This document shows, one piece after another, positions 25,562-34,196 of a DNA stretch of 64,000 nucleotides. The position numbers and the translations under genes are program-made. Origin of the DNA: an uncultured Verrucomicrobiota bacterium (GTDB lineage Bacteria; Verrucomicrobiota; Kiritimatiellia; RFP12; UBA1067). The notes under the pieces are model-generated. The model had not been told where the DNA came from, made no database searches, and saw only the letters and a program-made list of their open reading frames with translations. Where the stretch lies: the NCBI GenBank assembly GCA_947305775.1, contig CAMZEN010000005.1, forward strand, positions 1 to 64,000, read 5' to 3'. Numbering within the stretch: the stretch's first letter is position 1; every line of letters starts with the position of its first letter.

Positions 25562-27010
25562 TTATGCGCGCTTCAGTTGCGGGAAAAGCACCACGTCGCG
25601 TATCGAGTCGGTGCCCGTGAGGAACATGACAAGACGATCCACGCCGAAGCCTAGACCGCCGGTCGGCGGCATTCCGCACTCAAGCGCGGATATGAAATCC
25701 TCGTCGATCTTCTCCGTGTCCTCGCCCGCCTGGTTCTCAAGAGCCTTGCGCTGCTCAAGAGGGTCGTTCTGCTCGGTGTAGCCCGGGCAGAGTTCCCGGC
25801 CCGCAACGACAAACTCGAACACGTCCACAAGGCTGGGATCGTCCTTGCACGTCTTGGCGAGCGGCACGAACTCGTGCGGTATCCGCGTGACGAACGTGGG
25901 CTGCATCAGGTTACGTTCGATAAGCTTGTCGTAGACCTCGTGCGTAAGCATGAGCTCGGTAGTAACGCCGTCAAGCTCCAGGTTGGTCGAGGTCTCTGCG
26001 CCTTTCGCCTTGGCCCTGGCCAGCTGCGTCTCGAAATCGAGATCGAACCAGTCCTCGCCCATCAGATCCTTTACGAGATCCTTGTAGGCAACGCGGCGGT
26101 ATGGCGGAGTGAAGTCGATCGGAGTCTTGTCGTCGCCATACTCAATGACGCGCTTTCCGATCACGGTGTCGCAAAGGTGCGGCAGAAGGCCCTCCATGAT
26201 TGCCTCCATGGACGTCCTGTCGCCGTACGCCTCGTAGATTTCGCAAACGGTGAACTCAGGGTTGTGAGTCCTGTCGATACCCTCGTTCCGGAAGTCCTTG
26301 CCGAGCTCGAACACCTTGTTCATGCCTCCGACGAGAAGCCGCTTGAGGTACAGCTCGGGCGCTATGCGCATTACGCAATCCTTGTCGAGCGCATTGAAGT
26401 GCGAATAGAACGGCTTTGCCGCGGCGCCGCCGGCCTGGTCCTGCAGAATCGGCGTCTCAACCTCGACGAAACCCTTGCCCCAAAGGTACTTTCTTATCTC
26501 CATGAGAAGCTTGGAGCGCGTGAAGAAACGCTCACGGCTCTCGTCGTTCGTCATGAGGTCCACATAGCGGCGGCGGTAGCGCTCCTCCTGGTCGGCAAGG
26601 CCATGGAACTTCTCCGGCGGCTGCCCGAGCGCCTTCGCAAGCATCGTCCATTCCTTGACCACAAGACTCTTCTCGCCCTTCTGCGTCGTGAAAAGCGAAC
26701 CCTCAGCGCCGATTATGTCGCCAAGATTGAGCTGCTTGAACGCCGCAAAGGCGGTTTCGGAAAGTTCATCGCGCTTGAAGATCAGCTGGAAGCGGTCGGT
26801 GCCGTCGTTCATGGTGCAAAAGTTCATCTTGCCCATGCGCCGTATTGTCATGAGACGGCCCGCGACACGGGCGGACTTCCCCTCCTCGAACTCCGCGCGA
26901 ACCTTCACCAGGTCGTCGTGGTCATACTTGCAGCCGTACGGGTCATAACCCATCTCCTTCAGAGTCCTCATGCTCTGAAGCCGTTGCTCGCGATATTCAT
27001 TTGTTTCCAT
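25562..27010 (-). CDS. lysS: Lysyl-tRNA synthetase, class II
   Basis: Charges tRNA-Lys. The 482-residue class II enzyme has an N-terminal OB-fold (RVAGRLMTIRRMGKMNFCTM). Motif 1 is around EVETPILQDQAGGAAAKPF, motif 2 is FRNEGIDRTHNPEFTVCEIYEAY, and motif 3 is GCGMPPTGGLGFGVDRLVMFLTG-like (ECGMPPTGGLGFGVDRLVM). The start at 27010 (METNEYREQ) is chosen over an upstream in-frame codon because it gives the canonical N-terminus and follows GGAAGGG. A 10-bp perfect palindrome (27031-27040) lies in the leader. Confidence 0.96.
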   Translation of the reverse strand: METNEYREQRLQSMRTLKEMGYDPYGCKYDHDDLVKVRAEFEEGKSARVAGRLMTIRRMGKMNFCTMNDGTDRFQLIFKRDELSETAFAAFKQLNLGDIIGAEGSLFTTQKGEKSLVVKEWTMLAKALGQPPEKFHGLADQEERYRRRYVDLMTNDESRERFFTRSKLLMEIRKYLWGKGFVEVETPILQDQAGGAAAKPFYSHFNALDKDCVMRIAPELYLKRLLVGGMNKVFELGKDFRNEGIDRTHNPEFTVCEIYEAYGDRTSMEAIMEGLLPHLCDTVIGKRVIEYGDDKTPIDFTPPYRRVAYKDLVKDLMGEDWFDLDFETQLARAKAKGAETSTNLELDGVTTELMLTHEVYDKLIERNLMQPTFVTRIPHEFVPLAKTCKDDPSLVDVFEFVVAGRELCPGYTEQNDPLEQRKALENQAGEDTEKIDEDFISALECGMPPTGGLGFGVDRLVMFLTGTDSIRDVVLFPQLKRA

Positions 27011-27053
27011 TGACGGTATAATCCCTTCCAGGCCTAGGCCAATTGATTTGTGT

Positions 27054-27062
27054 ATTATACCA
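27054..27062 (-). promoter_or_regulatory. Extended -10 promoter of lysS
   Basis: Minus-strand TGGTATAAT, 43 bases before the lysS ATG, with the SD and the small palindrome GGCCTAGGCC between them. Confidence 0.65.
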
Positions 27063-27132
27063 AAAATTAGGCTCCCCCGCCTAAGCCGCATCAGTATTGC
27101 GAGGGTATGTCGTCAAAAAAGCTAGATCCCGC

Positions 27133-28017
27133 TCAGGCCAGGCAGAGAAGCACGACTCCGGATACTATTGCGGCGAGGGCGAGCCCCTTGCGCAAAAGGT
27201 TCGTCTCGCGGAAGAAGCGTGCGCCAAGGACGAAGGTAATCACGACCGAGAAACGCCGCATAAGCGAAGCGGCCGAAACAGGTGCGTCGGGGCAAGCCAG
27301 GCCATGAAAGTACAGCCAATCCGCCGCGGCAAGTAGAATCCCAACACACGGAATAGTCCAGCGCCATTCGAACGCCGCGCCACGCGCCCTAAAGATGCGT
27401 CCCGCAGCGAGTGCAACGGCATAGAAAACAACTAGCCCGATCTGGAACGCCAGCTGAACCGCCTCTACATCCAGCCCCCTCACCTGAAAGACATACTTAT
27501 CCCATATCGCGGAGATTGCAGAAAAGAACGCGCCTGCGACAGCACACCATACCGCCCTGTTGCGGAAGAAGTCGATGCCCTCATGCCGTCCGGCCCACGA
27601 AAAGATGAAGTATCCGGCGAAAACTGTCGCCATTCCGAGAGCCTGAAGCGGCGATGGAATCTCACCATATAGGAACAGCGCAACGAGAAAGACAAGCGCA
27701 GGCGCGGAGGCGCGTATGGGAGTCGCTATCGAAATCGGAAGCGTGCGGAGCGCACAGAACGTGAAAACCCATGATGTCCCGACAATTATACACTTTATCG
27801 CCGAAAACGCCACGACTTCAGGCGTATATTCGCCAAGCGAGCCCATTTGTCCGCTTAGCGCAAGGCCCGCGACATACGCCATGCAACCGAAGCATGTCGA
27901 GACAAGCAACGTCGGCAGAACGGCATTGTCCCTGACGCTCGCCTTTTTTGCAAGGTCGTAAAACGCCAGAAACACAGCACTCGCCAAAATCCAAACGGTC
28001 CAGCTCACATCAAACAT
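27133..28017 (-). CDS. EamA/DMT-superfamily transporter
   Basis: Inner-membrane protein of 294 residues with about ten hydrophobic helices arranged as two EamA repeats; the repeat junction is around AVWCAVAGAFFSAISAIWDKY. The substrate is unknown. ATG 28017 (MFDVSW) is chosen because the preceding ATG 28023 lies only two bases from the -10 box, upstream of the predicted transcript start. Confidence 0.83.
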   Translation of the reverse strand: MFDVSWTVWILASAVFLAFYDLAKKASVRDNAVLPTLLVSTCFGCMAYVAGLALSGQMGSLGEYTPEVVAFSAIKCIIVGTSWVFTFCALRTLPISIATPIRASAPALVFLVALFLYGEIPSPLQALGMATVFAGYFIFSWAGRHEGIDFFRNRAVWCAVAGAFFSAISAIWDKYVFQVRGLDVEAVQLAFQIGLVVFYAVALAAGRIFRARGAAFEWRWTIPCVGILLAAADWLYFHGLACPDAPVSAASLMRRFSVVITFVLGARFFRETNLLRKGLALAAIVSGVVLLCLA

Positions 28018-28025
28018 TCTCATGC

Positions 28026-28034
28026 ATTGTATCA
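28026..28034 (-). promoter_or_regulatory. Extended -10 promoter of the EamA gene
   Basis: Minus-strand TGATACAAT ends 8 bases before ATG 28017; another near-leaderless unit. Confidence 0.55.
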
Positions 28035-28051
28035 AAAATAATATGTAGTGT

Positions 28052-29029
28052 CTATGCGGCGATCATGGGGCGGGAGTACTTGCCGAGCGCCTTTTTCAGG
28101 ATGGCTGCGAAGAGCAGCATTCCAAGCGCATATAGGCAGAATACGATAAGCTCCGAGATCACCGAAACCGGAATGCACGAGACCACAATGTCATGATACT
28201 TGACGGTTTGCAGGAAGAGTCCGAGATGGATGAAATACAGCGTGAAGCTGTATTTCGCCAGCAGGTCAAGAATCCAGATTTTGTGGCCCTTAATCATATC
28301 CAAGACTACCAGAACCAATGAGCCTATAGACACCTTCTGAATTGCATGCACGGCGTCCATATGCGACTTTGCAAAAGGCATCGCCACAGACGCCGCCACC
28401 GCGATAACGGCTAGCACGGCGACGTGTTTCTTCAGCGCCGCGAACATCTGCGCCTTATATCGGCAATAGACGAATCCTAACAGGTAGAAGACTGCGAAGT
28501 AGGCGTAGAGATGGAACGTGTGCGACCACGAAAGCGCGAAGCCTACCGACGGACGCACCGGGAAGGCGCAGAAAACGACAAGCGATATCCCAAATACCGA
28601 AAGCAGCAGTCTGTTAGTTAGCCTGCAGAGCAAGGGCGAAGCGAGGAAGAGGATCGACACGAATGGAATATACCAGTATTGAAGCTGTATGCGCCCAAAG
28701 GCGACATCACGCCAGAAACCGATGGCAAGCGGGGAGTCGCCACGAAAGAGTCCGATGGCGACAGAGAATACGAGAAACGGGCAGATTACGTTCAGCAGCT
28801 TCTTTTTGCAGTAGTCGATGGGAGATTGGGGGTGGACGGCGAAGAGGTATTGGCAGAGGAAGCCGGAGATGAACAGGAAGTAGATGGTGGAGCTGCGGAA
28901 GAAGTATTTGTCAAGGGCTGCAAAGCCGAATACGCCGCAGTAGTGCGTGGCCATTATCATCAAGATGGCGAACGCCCTGAAGTAGTGCATCTGCCAATCA
29001 AATTCCCGTGACTGCACCTTGCAACCCAT
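28052..29029 (-). CDS. Acyltransferase family 3 membrane protein
   Basis: Polytopic membrane protein of 325 residues with about ten helices. The N-terminal MHYFRAFAILMIMATHY carries the R and H conserved in the family (RxxAxxxVxxxH-like). It probably O-acetylates or acylates a surface polysaccharide or other envelope glycan. The start at 29029 is inferred from the TGGTACAAT box 11 bases upstream; the frame stays open to 29062, but those codons lie in the promoter. It marks the last core-like gene before the accessory island. Confidence 0.83.
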   Translation of the reverse strand: MGCKVQSREFDWQMHYFRAFAILMIMATHYCGVFGFAALDKYFFRSSTIYFLFISGFLCQYLFAVHPQSPIDYCKKKLLNVICPFLVFSVAIGLFRGDSPLAIGFWRDVAFGRIQLQYWYIPFVSILFLASPLLCRLTNRLLLSVFGISLVVFCAFPVRPSVGFALSWSHTFHLYAYFAVFYLLGFVYCRYKAQMFAALKKHVAVLAVIAVAASVAMPFAKSHMDAVHAIQKVSIGSLVLVVLDMIKGHKIWILDLLAKYSFTLYFIHLGLFLQTVKYHDIVVSCIPVSVISELIVFCLYALGMLLFAAILKKALGKYSRPMIAA

Positions 29030-29040
29030 AAGTGGCGCGC

Positions 29041-29049
29041 ATTGTACCA
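29041..29049 (-). promoter_or_regulatory. Extended -10 promoter of the acyltransferase gene
   Basis: Minus-strand TGGTACAAT ending 11 bases before ATG 29029. Confidence 0.55.
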
Positions 29050-29090
29050 TATTTCTCGACACTGCGGCAAGCTCGGTAAGGAGCGTGTAG

Positions 29091-29117
29091 CCCCTCCAAT
29101 GGGGTCAGTCCCCCGCC
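29091..29117. repeat. GGGGAC-type palindromic element, left edge of the island
   Basis: Contains GGGGTCAGTCCCCC next to CCCCTCCAATGGGG, so two nested GC-rich inverted repeats. A related arrangement in the opposite orientation lies at 51884-51910. The bases from here to 29260 hold no gene I can support, and base composition drops sharply in AT direction from about 29150. Confidence 0.4.
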
Positions 29118-29260
29118 CAACTTCTTGAAGTCAACTCCAGGAAGGTGCATTTTTATAAGAGTTTGTAAACGGCCATAAACCATGCCCTTCACTCATGCGG
29201 AGACAGTCTCCGAAAAATTACTATCTATTCACTGTACAGAATGTATATTTTCGCCACAAA

Positions 29261-29701
29261 TCAACAGCTCGCTTCATTTAATAACGAGTTTTCGTTTTCA
29301 TCGATCTGTTCAAGTGAAGATGAGCTGTTGGAATTATCCCAATAATCTGCATTTTCACTTTGAACCACATTTTGAGAATCCTTTGACATCTCTACATCCG
29401 TCTCTAATACTTCCTTGGCATCTTGCGACTGTACCTCGGATCCCGCGTCGGCATTTTTGGCATGCTTGTCATTTTGCCCCCAATAATCATCTTCAAGTTG
29501 CCTGGAATCAGACAAACCTGTTTCAAGACGAGTCTCGGCTTCATTCATTCTTGACGCATGGATATTGTAAAGCGGAACATCTCCAAATTTTGCCGCTTCG
29601 TCACATTCGCGTTCCTCTTTCCAAATATCATTCTCGGCATTTTGAATATTCTCGGATATTTGTGCCCGTTTTTCATTATACTCTTCGTTTGTCATTCTCA
29701 T
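29261..29701 (-). CDS. Small acidic hypothetical protein
   Basis: I do not recognise this 146-residue protein. It is rich in Glu, Asp, Asn, Gln and Ser, has no hydrophobic segment, and is predicted mostly helical in the first 80 residues (TNEEYNEKRAQISENIQNAE); the second half looks disordered. The gene is AT-rich relative to the rest of the window. A strong SD (GGAGGG) sits five bases before ATG 29701. It lies 24 bases after the coupling-protein gene, so it may be an accessory or adaptor protein for that ATPase. Confidence 0.65.
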   Translation of the reverse strand: MRMTNEEYNEKRAQISENIQNAENDIWKEERECDEAAKFGDVPLYNIHASRMNEAETRLETGLSDSRQLEDDYWGQNDKHAKNADAGSEVQSQDAKEVLETDVEMSKDSQNVVQSENADYWDNSNSSSSLEQIDENENSLLNEASC

Positions 29702-29725
29702 TACTACCCTCCTTCGTATTTGCTG

Positions 29726-31360
29726 TCAGCTGACATACGGATTTTGATCATACCGCCCGGCAAAAACCGGATCAGTGTAATAAGTGATTCGTTCTGCCAC
29801 GATTGGCGGAACGCCTTGCACGAACATAAGGATAGCTTCACGATTCAAACGCCGCACCTCGTCAGGATTCAACAGAGAACGTTCCTTCTCAGCGTTAGAC
29901 TTCGACTTGTTCTTCGTCTTTGTCGCCTTTATCAGCGCAAACCGCTCCCTTGAAATCGAAGAACTCTCGCTTTTAGTTTCAATCTTGATTGTCTCCTCCC
30001 CTAGCATTTCTGATATGTACTTTGCAGTTTCGTGGTCATTGATGCCAAAAAATTGCTGTATCTTTGCGTTTGCAATGAAACTCGGCCAATCGTCCTTGTA
30101 AAGCGATTTCAATTGGGACAAATCTTGCCAAATCATCCATACTGACATGCCGTAACCAGCCAGCAAACTAATAGCTTTGCGCATCATGTCCATTGTACCC
30201 AACTGCGCCATCTCATCTAGCATGAATAAAACTGGGCATCCATCCTTGGGTTTACCAATCGTACGAGTCATGGACGCCATAGCCATCGTAATCCACAAGC
30301 GGAACAAACGTCCATATTGCGCAAGGTAATGTGGCGGTAGAATCAAATAAATCGTCACACTGCCATTCGTCTTCAAGTCTCGAAGATTGTATGTGCCTGA
30401 ACTGTATATGTCCTCCATGCCTAAACATTCACCAACGAGCGGCGAGTCCATGAACTCCGTATGCTTGAGCGCAAAAGATATGACATTCTTGAACTCTTCG
30501 CGTCCCATCGACTTTATCTCCCGTGCGGCTCGTCCAAGTACTCCGTCAACATCTTCTTTGAAACACTCCATTATCGGGAGGAAACCGACAAGTCTCTCCA
30601 AGCCAGCCGTGAGCATCGCACGTACACACGAAAGATGCCGTTGACCCTTTGGCCCAAGTCCGTAAACAACAGCAAGAATTAGCCCTTTTAGCAAAGTCCT
30701 ACACTTGTCGTTCCAGTGCGGGTCTTTCTCATCCGCCGGACGAACAACGAGAGAATCGGCGATCATGCCGACCTCATCCAGCAATTCAGGATTTTGTTTC
30801 AAGTACGTAGAAGGTGGCCTCGAATAATCCACAAGACCATCAAGCGGATTGATGCTATCCGTTGCCACACCTTTATCCGAAACAACGTGAAAAGGGTCAA
30901 TACAGACGATTCGCTGTTTCAGCCTTTCTGCGCGGTAGCGATGCGTCACGGCATAGTTTTCACCCTTTGGATCCACAACGATGACCGAGCCTGGATAATG
31001 CAGAAGATTCGGCATGACGAGTCCCACGCCTTTCCCTGAACGAGTTGGCGCGACAGTCAACACATGCCCATCACCAGCCCAACCAAGAAATGCGCGTCCA
31101 TGATGCTCGCCTGCGACTTTACGTACAACGCTTGATGCTCCATCGGAGATTGCACCAAGCATTTCGTTGTAGCCATCGCGCATCCCCTTGGTCAGTTCTG
31201 CGGGGTCGGCTTCACATCCTAAAAGAAATGCACGATTCATCTCCGCGCCACCTTCCCCAGACGCCACGTTCGTGGCAGGGATCGTCAAAATGCCCTCCGC
31301 CTTCAGATCCTTTGCTTCCGCCCAACGGGCACTTCCATATCTGTCGCTTGTCATTGTCAC
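29726..31360 (-). CDS. VirD4/TraG-type coupling ATPase without membrane anchor
   Basis: ATPase of the type IV coupling protein family, 544 residues. Walker A is APTRSGKGVGLVMPNLL, followed by VVDPKGENYAVT; Walker B is VLFMLDEMAQLG, and the family's C-terminal stretch WQDLSQLKSLY...FGINDHETAKYISEMLG is intact. Coupling proteins normally begin with two transmembrane helices; none is visible before the Walker A motif, so this one is soluble or depends on a partner, possibly the overlapping membrane gene. Start is GTG 31360 (TAGTG overlap) or ATG 31354. No other conjugation or VirB gene is in the window. Confidence 0.88.
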   Translation of the reverse strand: MTMTSDRYGSARWAEAKDLKAEGILTIPATNVASGEGGAEMNRAFLLGCEADPAELTKGMRDGYNEMLGAISDGASSVVRKVAGEHHGRAFLGWAGDGHVLTVAPTRSGKGVGLVMPNLLHYPGSVIVVDPKGENYAVTHRYRAERLKQRIVCIDPFHVVSDKGVATDSINPLDGLVDYSRPPSTYLKQNPELLDEVGMIADSLVVRPADEKDPHWNDKCRTLLKGLILAVVYGLGPKGQRHLSCVRAMLTAGLERLVGFLPIMECFKEDVDGVLGRAAREIKSMGREEFKNVISFALKHTEFMDSPLVGECLGMEDIYSSGTYNLRDLKTNGSVTIYLILPPHYLAQYGRLFRLWITMAMASMTRTIGKPKDGCPVLFMLDEMAQLGTMDMMRKAISLLAGYGMSVWMIWQDLSQLKSLYKDDWPSFIANAKIQQFFGINDHETAKYISEMLGEETIKIETKSESSSISRERFALIKATKTKNKSKSNAEKERSLLNPDEVRRLNREAILMFVQGVPPIVAERITYYTDPVFAGRYDQNPYVS

Positions 31361-32181
31361 TAGTTCCGTTTAAGCAACCGCGTTAGCAAAAATGCTACGC
31401 CGAAAAATGCTGCGTCCATCAAAAGAACAAACGCCAGCACGACCTGTACGAGAAACAGATATGGTTTGCACCACACAATCCCCGCATTGATCCACCCGCC
31501 AACATACGGCAACAGATTGACGCCAAACAGCACAACCACTATCGCCGTACATCCTTTCCACATACCTTTTATATCTGGGCCACTCAATGTGATTTCAGAT
31601 GCGATGCAAAAGACAGCATAGAGATAAAGCGCAATCCACGGAGAGCGCCAGTTCCAGACGCATACTGCATTGCGCAACATCTGAAAGGCGGCAAGAAATA
31701 CATTTGAGACATATTCCAAAGTAGCGGGCGGCGTACCCTCTGGAAAATACGACTGCACGTCTGGCAAAAGCCCCGCTCCGCCAACAAGATACGAAAGCCC
31801 CAATATCATGGCAGAACCAAACCATACCGGCCCTGTGGAAATCACAAACTGTGCAATGTTGCCGACGAAACTGCCGCCGTCCGGCAGCTCATGTGAAACA
31901 TAGCCAAGCGTCCCATCTGATGAGGGCTTGAATGGCACGAACTCGGCAATCTTAGTACCGGTTAAAAGGCATCCAAGCGCATGCCCCGTCTCGTGACACA
32001 CCACACCAGGCGCAACAAGATAATAATACACCATCCCGATCCGAGACGATACCATGCCTCGAATCCCCTGACTGACGAACCAAAGGACAAACGCCAATGC
32101 AAACACGACACCAAACACGACGAGCAGTTGTGCGCCCGTACGCGCAACTGCCGTCGTGATGTAATGGAGAACGCTCTCCAT
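31360..32181 (-). CDS. Membrane HExxH protein, M50B-like metalloprotease
   Basis: Polytopic membrane protein of 273 residues with about six hydrophobic segments. The second is followed by CHETGHALGC, a zinc-binding HExxH in the sequence context of M50B-type intramembrane proteases (APGVVCHETGHALGCLLTG). I do not see the usual distal NPDG/LDG ligand motif, so activity is uncertain. Overlap with the coupling ATPase (TAGTG) suggests stoichiometric synthesis; it might anchor that ATPase or process the secreted proteins encoded just upstream. The first 40 bases of the gene are duplicated at 32844-32883. Confidence 0.75.
   Translation of the reverse strand: MESVLHYITTAVARTGAQLLVVFGVVFALAFVLWFVSQGIRGMVSSRIGMVYYYLVAPGVVCHETGHALGCLLTGTKIAEFVPFKPSSDGTLGYVSHELPDGGSFVGNIAQFVISTGPVWFGSAMILGLSYLVGGAGLLPDVQSYFPEGTPPATLEYVSNVFLAAFQMLRNAVCVWNWRSPWIALYLYAVFCIASEITLSGPDIKGMWKGCTAIVVVLFGVNLLPYVGGWINAGIVWCKPYLFLVQVVLAFVLLMDAAFFGVAFLLTRLLKRN
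32142..32181. repeat. 40-bp exact repeat, copy 1 (5' end of the HExxH gene)
   Basis: These 40 bases are identical to 32844-32883, 702 bases away in the same orientation. Here they encode the first 13 residues (MESVLHYITTAVA) of the HExxH protein. Confidence 0.9.
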
Positions 32182-32190
32182 CCCGCTTGA

Positions 32191-32796
32191 TTACCAATCC
32201 TCTTCCGGCTTCTGGTCATGGAACAACATTGCCGGGGTAAGGGGTCTTGGCTCAGACATTGATTCATTTGGCTTGTAGTGGAGCTGCATCTTATGATAAA
32301 TTTCTGTACACTCCATGATCATGACAATCTTATTCCATCCAACTTTTAGATTTGCCGCCACAGTCTTTTGACCTTCGCCTTTTGTGAATTTGTCCACACC
32401 ATTTATCTGGAAAGTATACCACGCTCCGCCTCGCGGACCAATAAATGAGAAAGAATATACACCTGCGCGCTTACACTTGATGAACCCTTCCCACTTCATG
32501 AGATTCGTCTTCATGTCACGAGGCAACACATCGCGATTATAGTCACTACCCTTATCTACATACGATTTTATCGATGGCGCTGAAGCCAATTTGGAAATCG
32601 TCTGATTCCAATTTTGCTCTCCATGGGTATTTCCATAGTTATATGCCGTGCATACCGCGCCAGGCTGTGGATCCACAGGATCAGCAATCACCACCGGCGA
32701 TGCCGATTCGATGCCGAAATCTTCTTCGGCAAACGCGGATATCGTGACACAGGCGGTAGCGCACAACGCTACGGCCATCAGTTTTCTTGGATTCAT
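32191..32796 (-). CDS. Secreted PA14-like protein, paralogue 1 of 3
   Basis: Exported protein of exactly 201 residues. A signal peptide (1-23, KLMAVALCATACVTISAFA) and a spacer with PVDPQPG are followed by a beta-rich core in which WEGFIKCKRAGVYSFSF, FQINGVDKF and LKVGWNKIVM follow the strand pattern of PA14 domains. The C-terminus is FHDQKPEEDW. Two more copies of the same length follow upstream. Function unknown; carbohydrate binding or a surface structural role is possible. It ends 9 bases before the HExxH gene. Confidence 0.75.
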   Translation of the reverse strand: MNPRKLMAVALCATACVTISAFAEEDFGIESASPVVIADPVDPQPGAVCTAYNYGNTHGEQNWNQTISKLASAPSIKSYVDKGSDYNRDVLPRDMKTNLMKWEGFIKCKRAGVYSFSFIGPRGGAWYTFQINGVDKFTKGEGQKTVAANLKVGWNKIVMIMECTEIYHKMQLHYKPNESMSEPRPLTPAMLFHDQKPEEDW

Positions 32797-32843
32797 TTTT
32801 ATTTTCCTTTCTTGGGTTATAATGGGCAGTTACGCTCTCGTGG

Positions 32844-32883
32844 GCGCAACTGCCGTCGTGATGTAATGGAGAACGCTCTCCAT
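32844..32883. repeat. 40-bp exact repeat, copy 2 (vestigial 5' end of the HExxH gene)
   Basis: Same 40 bases as 32142-32181, now between paralogues 1 and 2. It still begins with ATG after paralogue 2's stop and encodes MESVLHYITTAVA before running into a stop shortly after. It marks the join of a tandem duplication that copied a paralogue plus the start of the following gene. Confidence 0.9.
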
Positions 32884-32895
32884 TTTTATTGCTGA

Positions 32896-33501
32896 CTACC
32901 AAACATCATCGGGCTTCTGGTCGTAGAAAAAGTCCTTGGGCCCAAGAGAGCGCGGTTCTGATAGCGAACCTTTGGGCTTATACTCTATTTCAACGGGTTT
33001 CTTGCTTCCAAAAATTGCGACGAACTCAATCTTGTTCCACCCTAGTTTCAAATCAACGTCTACTGGCTCTTTCGCATAAGCTAATTTAATCATCGTCTTT
33101 CCATTAACCATAAGACTAAAACCATCCCATGATTCATTTTTCCCTTGACCATTAACAACAAAGGTGTATGTCGTAGCACGTTTACACTTCAAATAGCCCT
33201 CCCATCTACCTAATTTGGTTTGGGTCTGATTGGGGATGGAGAAGTTTTCTGACTTCGAAACTCCTGTTTTTTCAGCTGGTGCTGTTGCGAGTCCAGAAAA
33301 AATCTTTTGCAAATTCTCCCAACCCATTGACCAGGTATCACAAGGATAGATATTCATCACCATCCCCGGTTGCGGATTAACAGGATCGGCGATTCTGACA
33401 GGCGATGCCGATTCGATTCCGAAATCGTCGTCGGCAAACGCGGTCGTCGTGACACAGGCGGCAGCGCACAACGCCACGGCCATCAGTTTTCTTGGATTCA
33501 T
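32896..33501 (-). CDS. Secreted PA14-like protein, paralogue 2 of 3
   Basis: 201 residues, with a signal peptide nearly identical to copies 1 and 3 (MNPRKLMAVALCAAAC). The mature part starts DDDFGIESASPVRIADPVNPQPG; the core has WEGYLKCKRATTYTFVVNG, FSLMVNGKTMIK and LKLGWNKIEFV, ending FFYDQKPDDVW. Core sequences diverge from copy 1 while signal peptide, spacer, length and C-terminal FxDxKPxxD are kept, so the copies may be exported by the same route with different ligands or roles. An SD (AAGGAAA) precedes the ATG. Confidence 0.75.
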   Translation of the reverse strand: MNPRKLMAVALCAAACVTTTAFADDDFGIESASPVRIADPVNPQPGMVMNIYPCDTWSMGWENLQKIFSGLATAPAEKTGVSKSENFSIPNQTQTKLGRWEGYLKCKRATTYTFVVNGQGKNESWDGFSLMVNGKTMIKLAYAKEPVDVDLKLGWNKIEFVAIFGSKKPVEIEYKPKGSLSEPRSLGPKDFFYDQKPDDVW

Positions 33502-33522
33502 TTTTTTGCTTTCCTTTCTTGG

Positions 33523-34128
33523 TTACAGAATATCATCGTCTTCACTGGGCTTGTCATCATAGTACATCATACCCGGCGAAAGGACATTGGGCTCTTTGAC
33601 GCTGCCAGATACCTTCATGAACAACTGGACAGGTTGCTTCGTCTGCGAGATGATCTTAATGTGATTGAAGCCAGCCCGGACAGCCGCCTCACCAGATGCC
33701 TGCTCCCATGCCGCCACAACCTTCTTGCCATTCACATACAGATGAAATCCTGCCCCATATTGACTGTTTTGTTTGAGAACGAATGTGCAGGTGGCAGATT
33801 TCTTGCACTTAAGAAAACCTTCCCAAACACCCTGATTTATTTTAGTATCCTTAAGGAATTGATTGAATGAAAATGCTTCTGTTTTTACCACCGTAGTTTT
33901 AACAGCCGGCTGGGATGCCAAAATAGACTGCAACCCCTGAAATTTATCGTTGAATTGATTTTGCAGATTATAACCCTTGAACACCATGCCAGGCTGAGGA
34001 TTTACCGGCTCCGCGATCGTAGCGGCGGGAGTAGCCGAGACGACCAAATCATCGTCTTCGGCAAACACTGTTGTCGTGACACAGGCGGCAGCGCACAACG
34101 CCACGGCCATCAGTTTTGTTGGATTCAT
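33523..34128 (-). CDS. Secreted PA14-like protein, paralogue 3 of 3
   Basis: From ATG 34128 (MNPTKLMAV) this is again exactly 201 residues; the frame is open upstream but AAAGGAAAAC precedes this ATG and the length agreement supports it. Signal peptide (1-23), a PVNPQPG spacer, then WEGFLKCKKSATCTFVL, FHLYVNGKKVV and VRAGFNHIKII, ending MMYYDDKPSEDDDIL. The roughly 50 bases encoding the signal peptide are nearly identical among the three copies, which points to recent duplication or gene conversion. Confidence 0.75.
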   Translation of the reverse strand: MNPTKLMAVALCAAACVTTTVFAEDDDLVVSATPAATIAEPVNPQPGMVFKGYNLQNQFNDKFQGLQSILASQPAVKTTVVKTEAFSFNQFLKDTKINQGVWEGFLKCKKSATCTFVLKQNSQYGAGFHLYVNGKKVVAAWEQASGEAAVRAGFNHIKIISQTKQPVQLFMKVSGSVKEPNVLSPGMMYYDDKPSEDDDIL

Positions 34129-34196
34129 TGTTTGTTTTCCTTTATGGTTTGGTTTCGGCGGGACGGCACCCGCCGCCCAGCCAAGTTTGTTTCTCA

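Noticed and set aside
25874..27013. A 379-codon plus-strand frame
   Set aside because: Shadow of lysS on the opposite strand. lysS shows class II motifs 1-3, and the antisense product has no recognisable fold.
29063..29260. A 64-codon minus-strand frame at 28998-29192
   Set aside because: It has no SD, runs through the palindromic element and the acyltransferase promoter, and gives no recognisable product.
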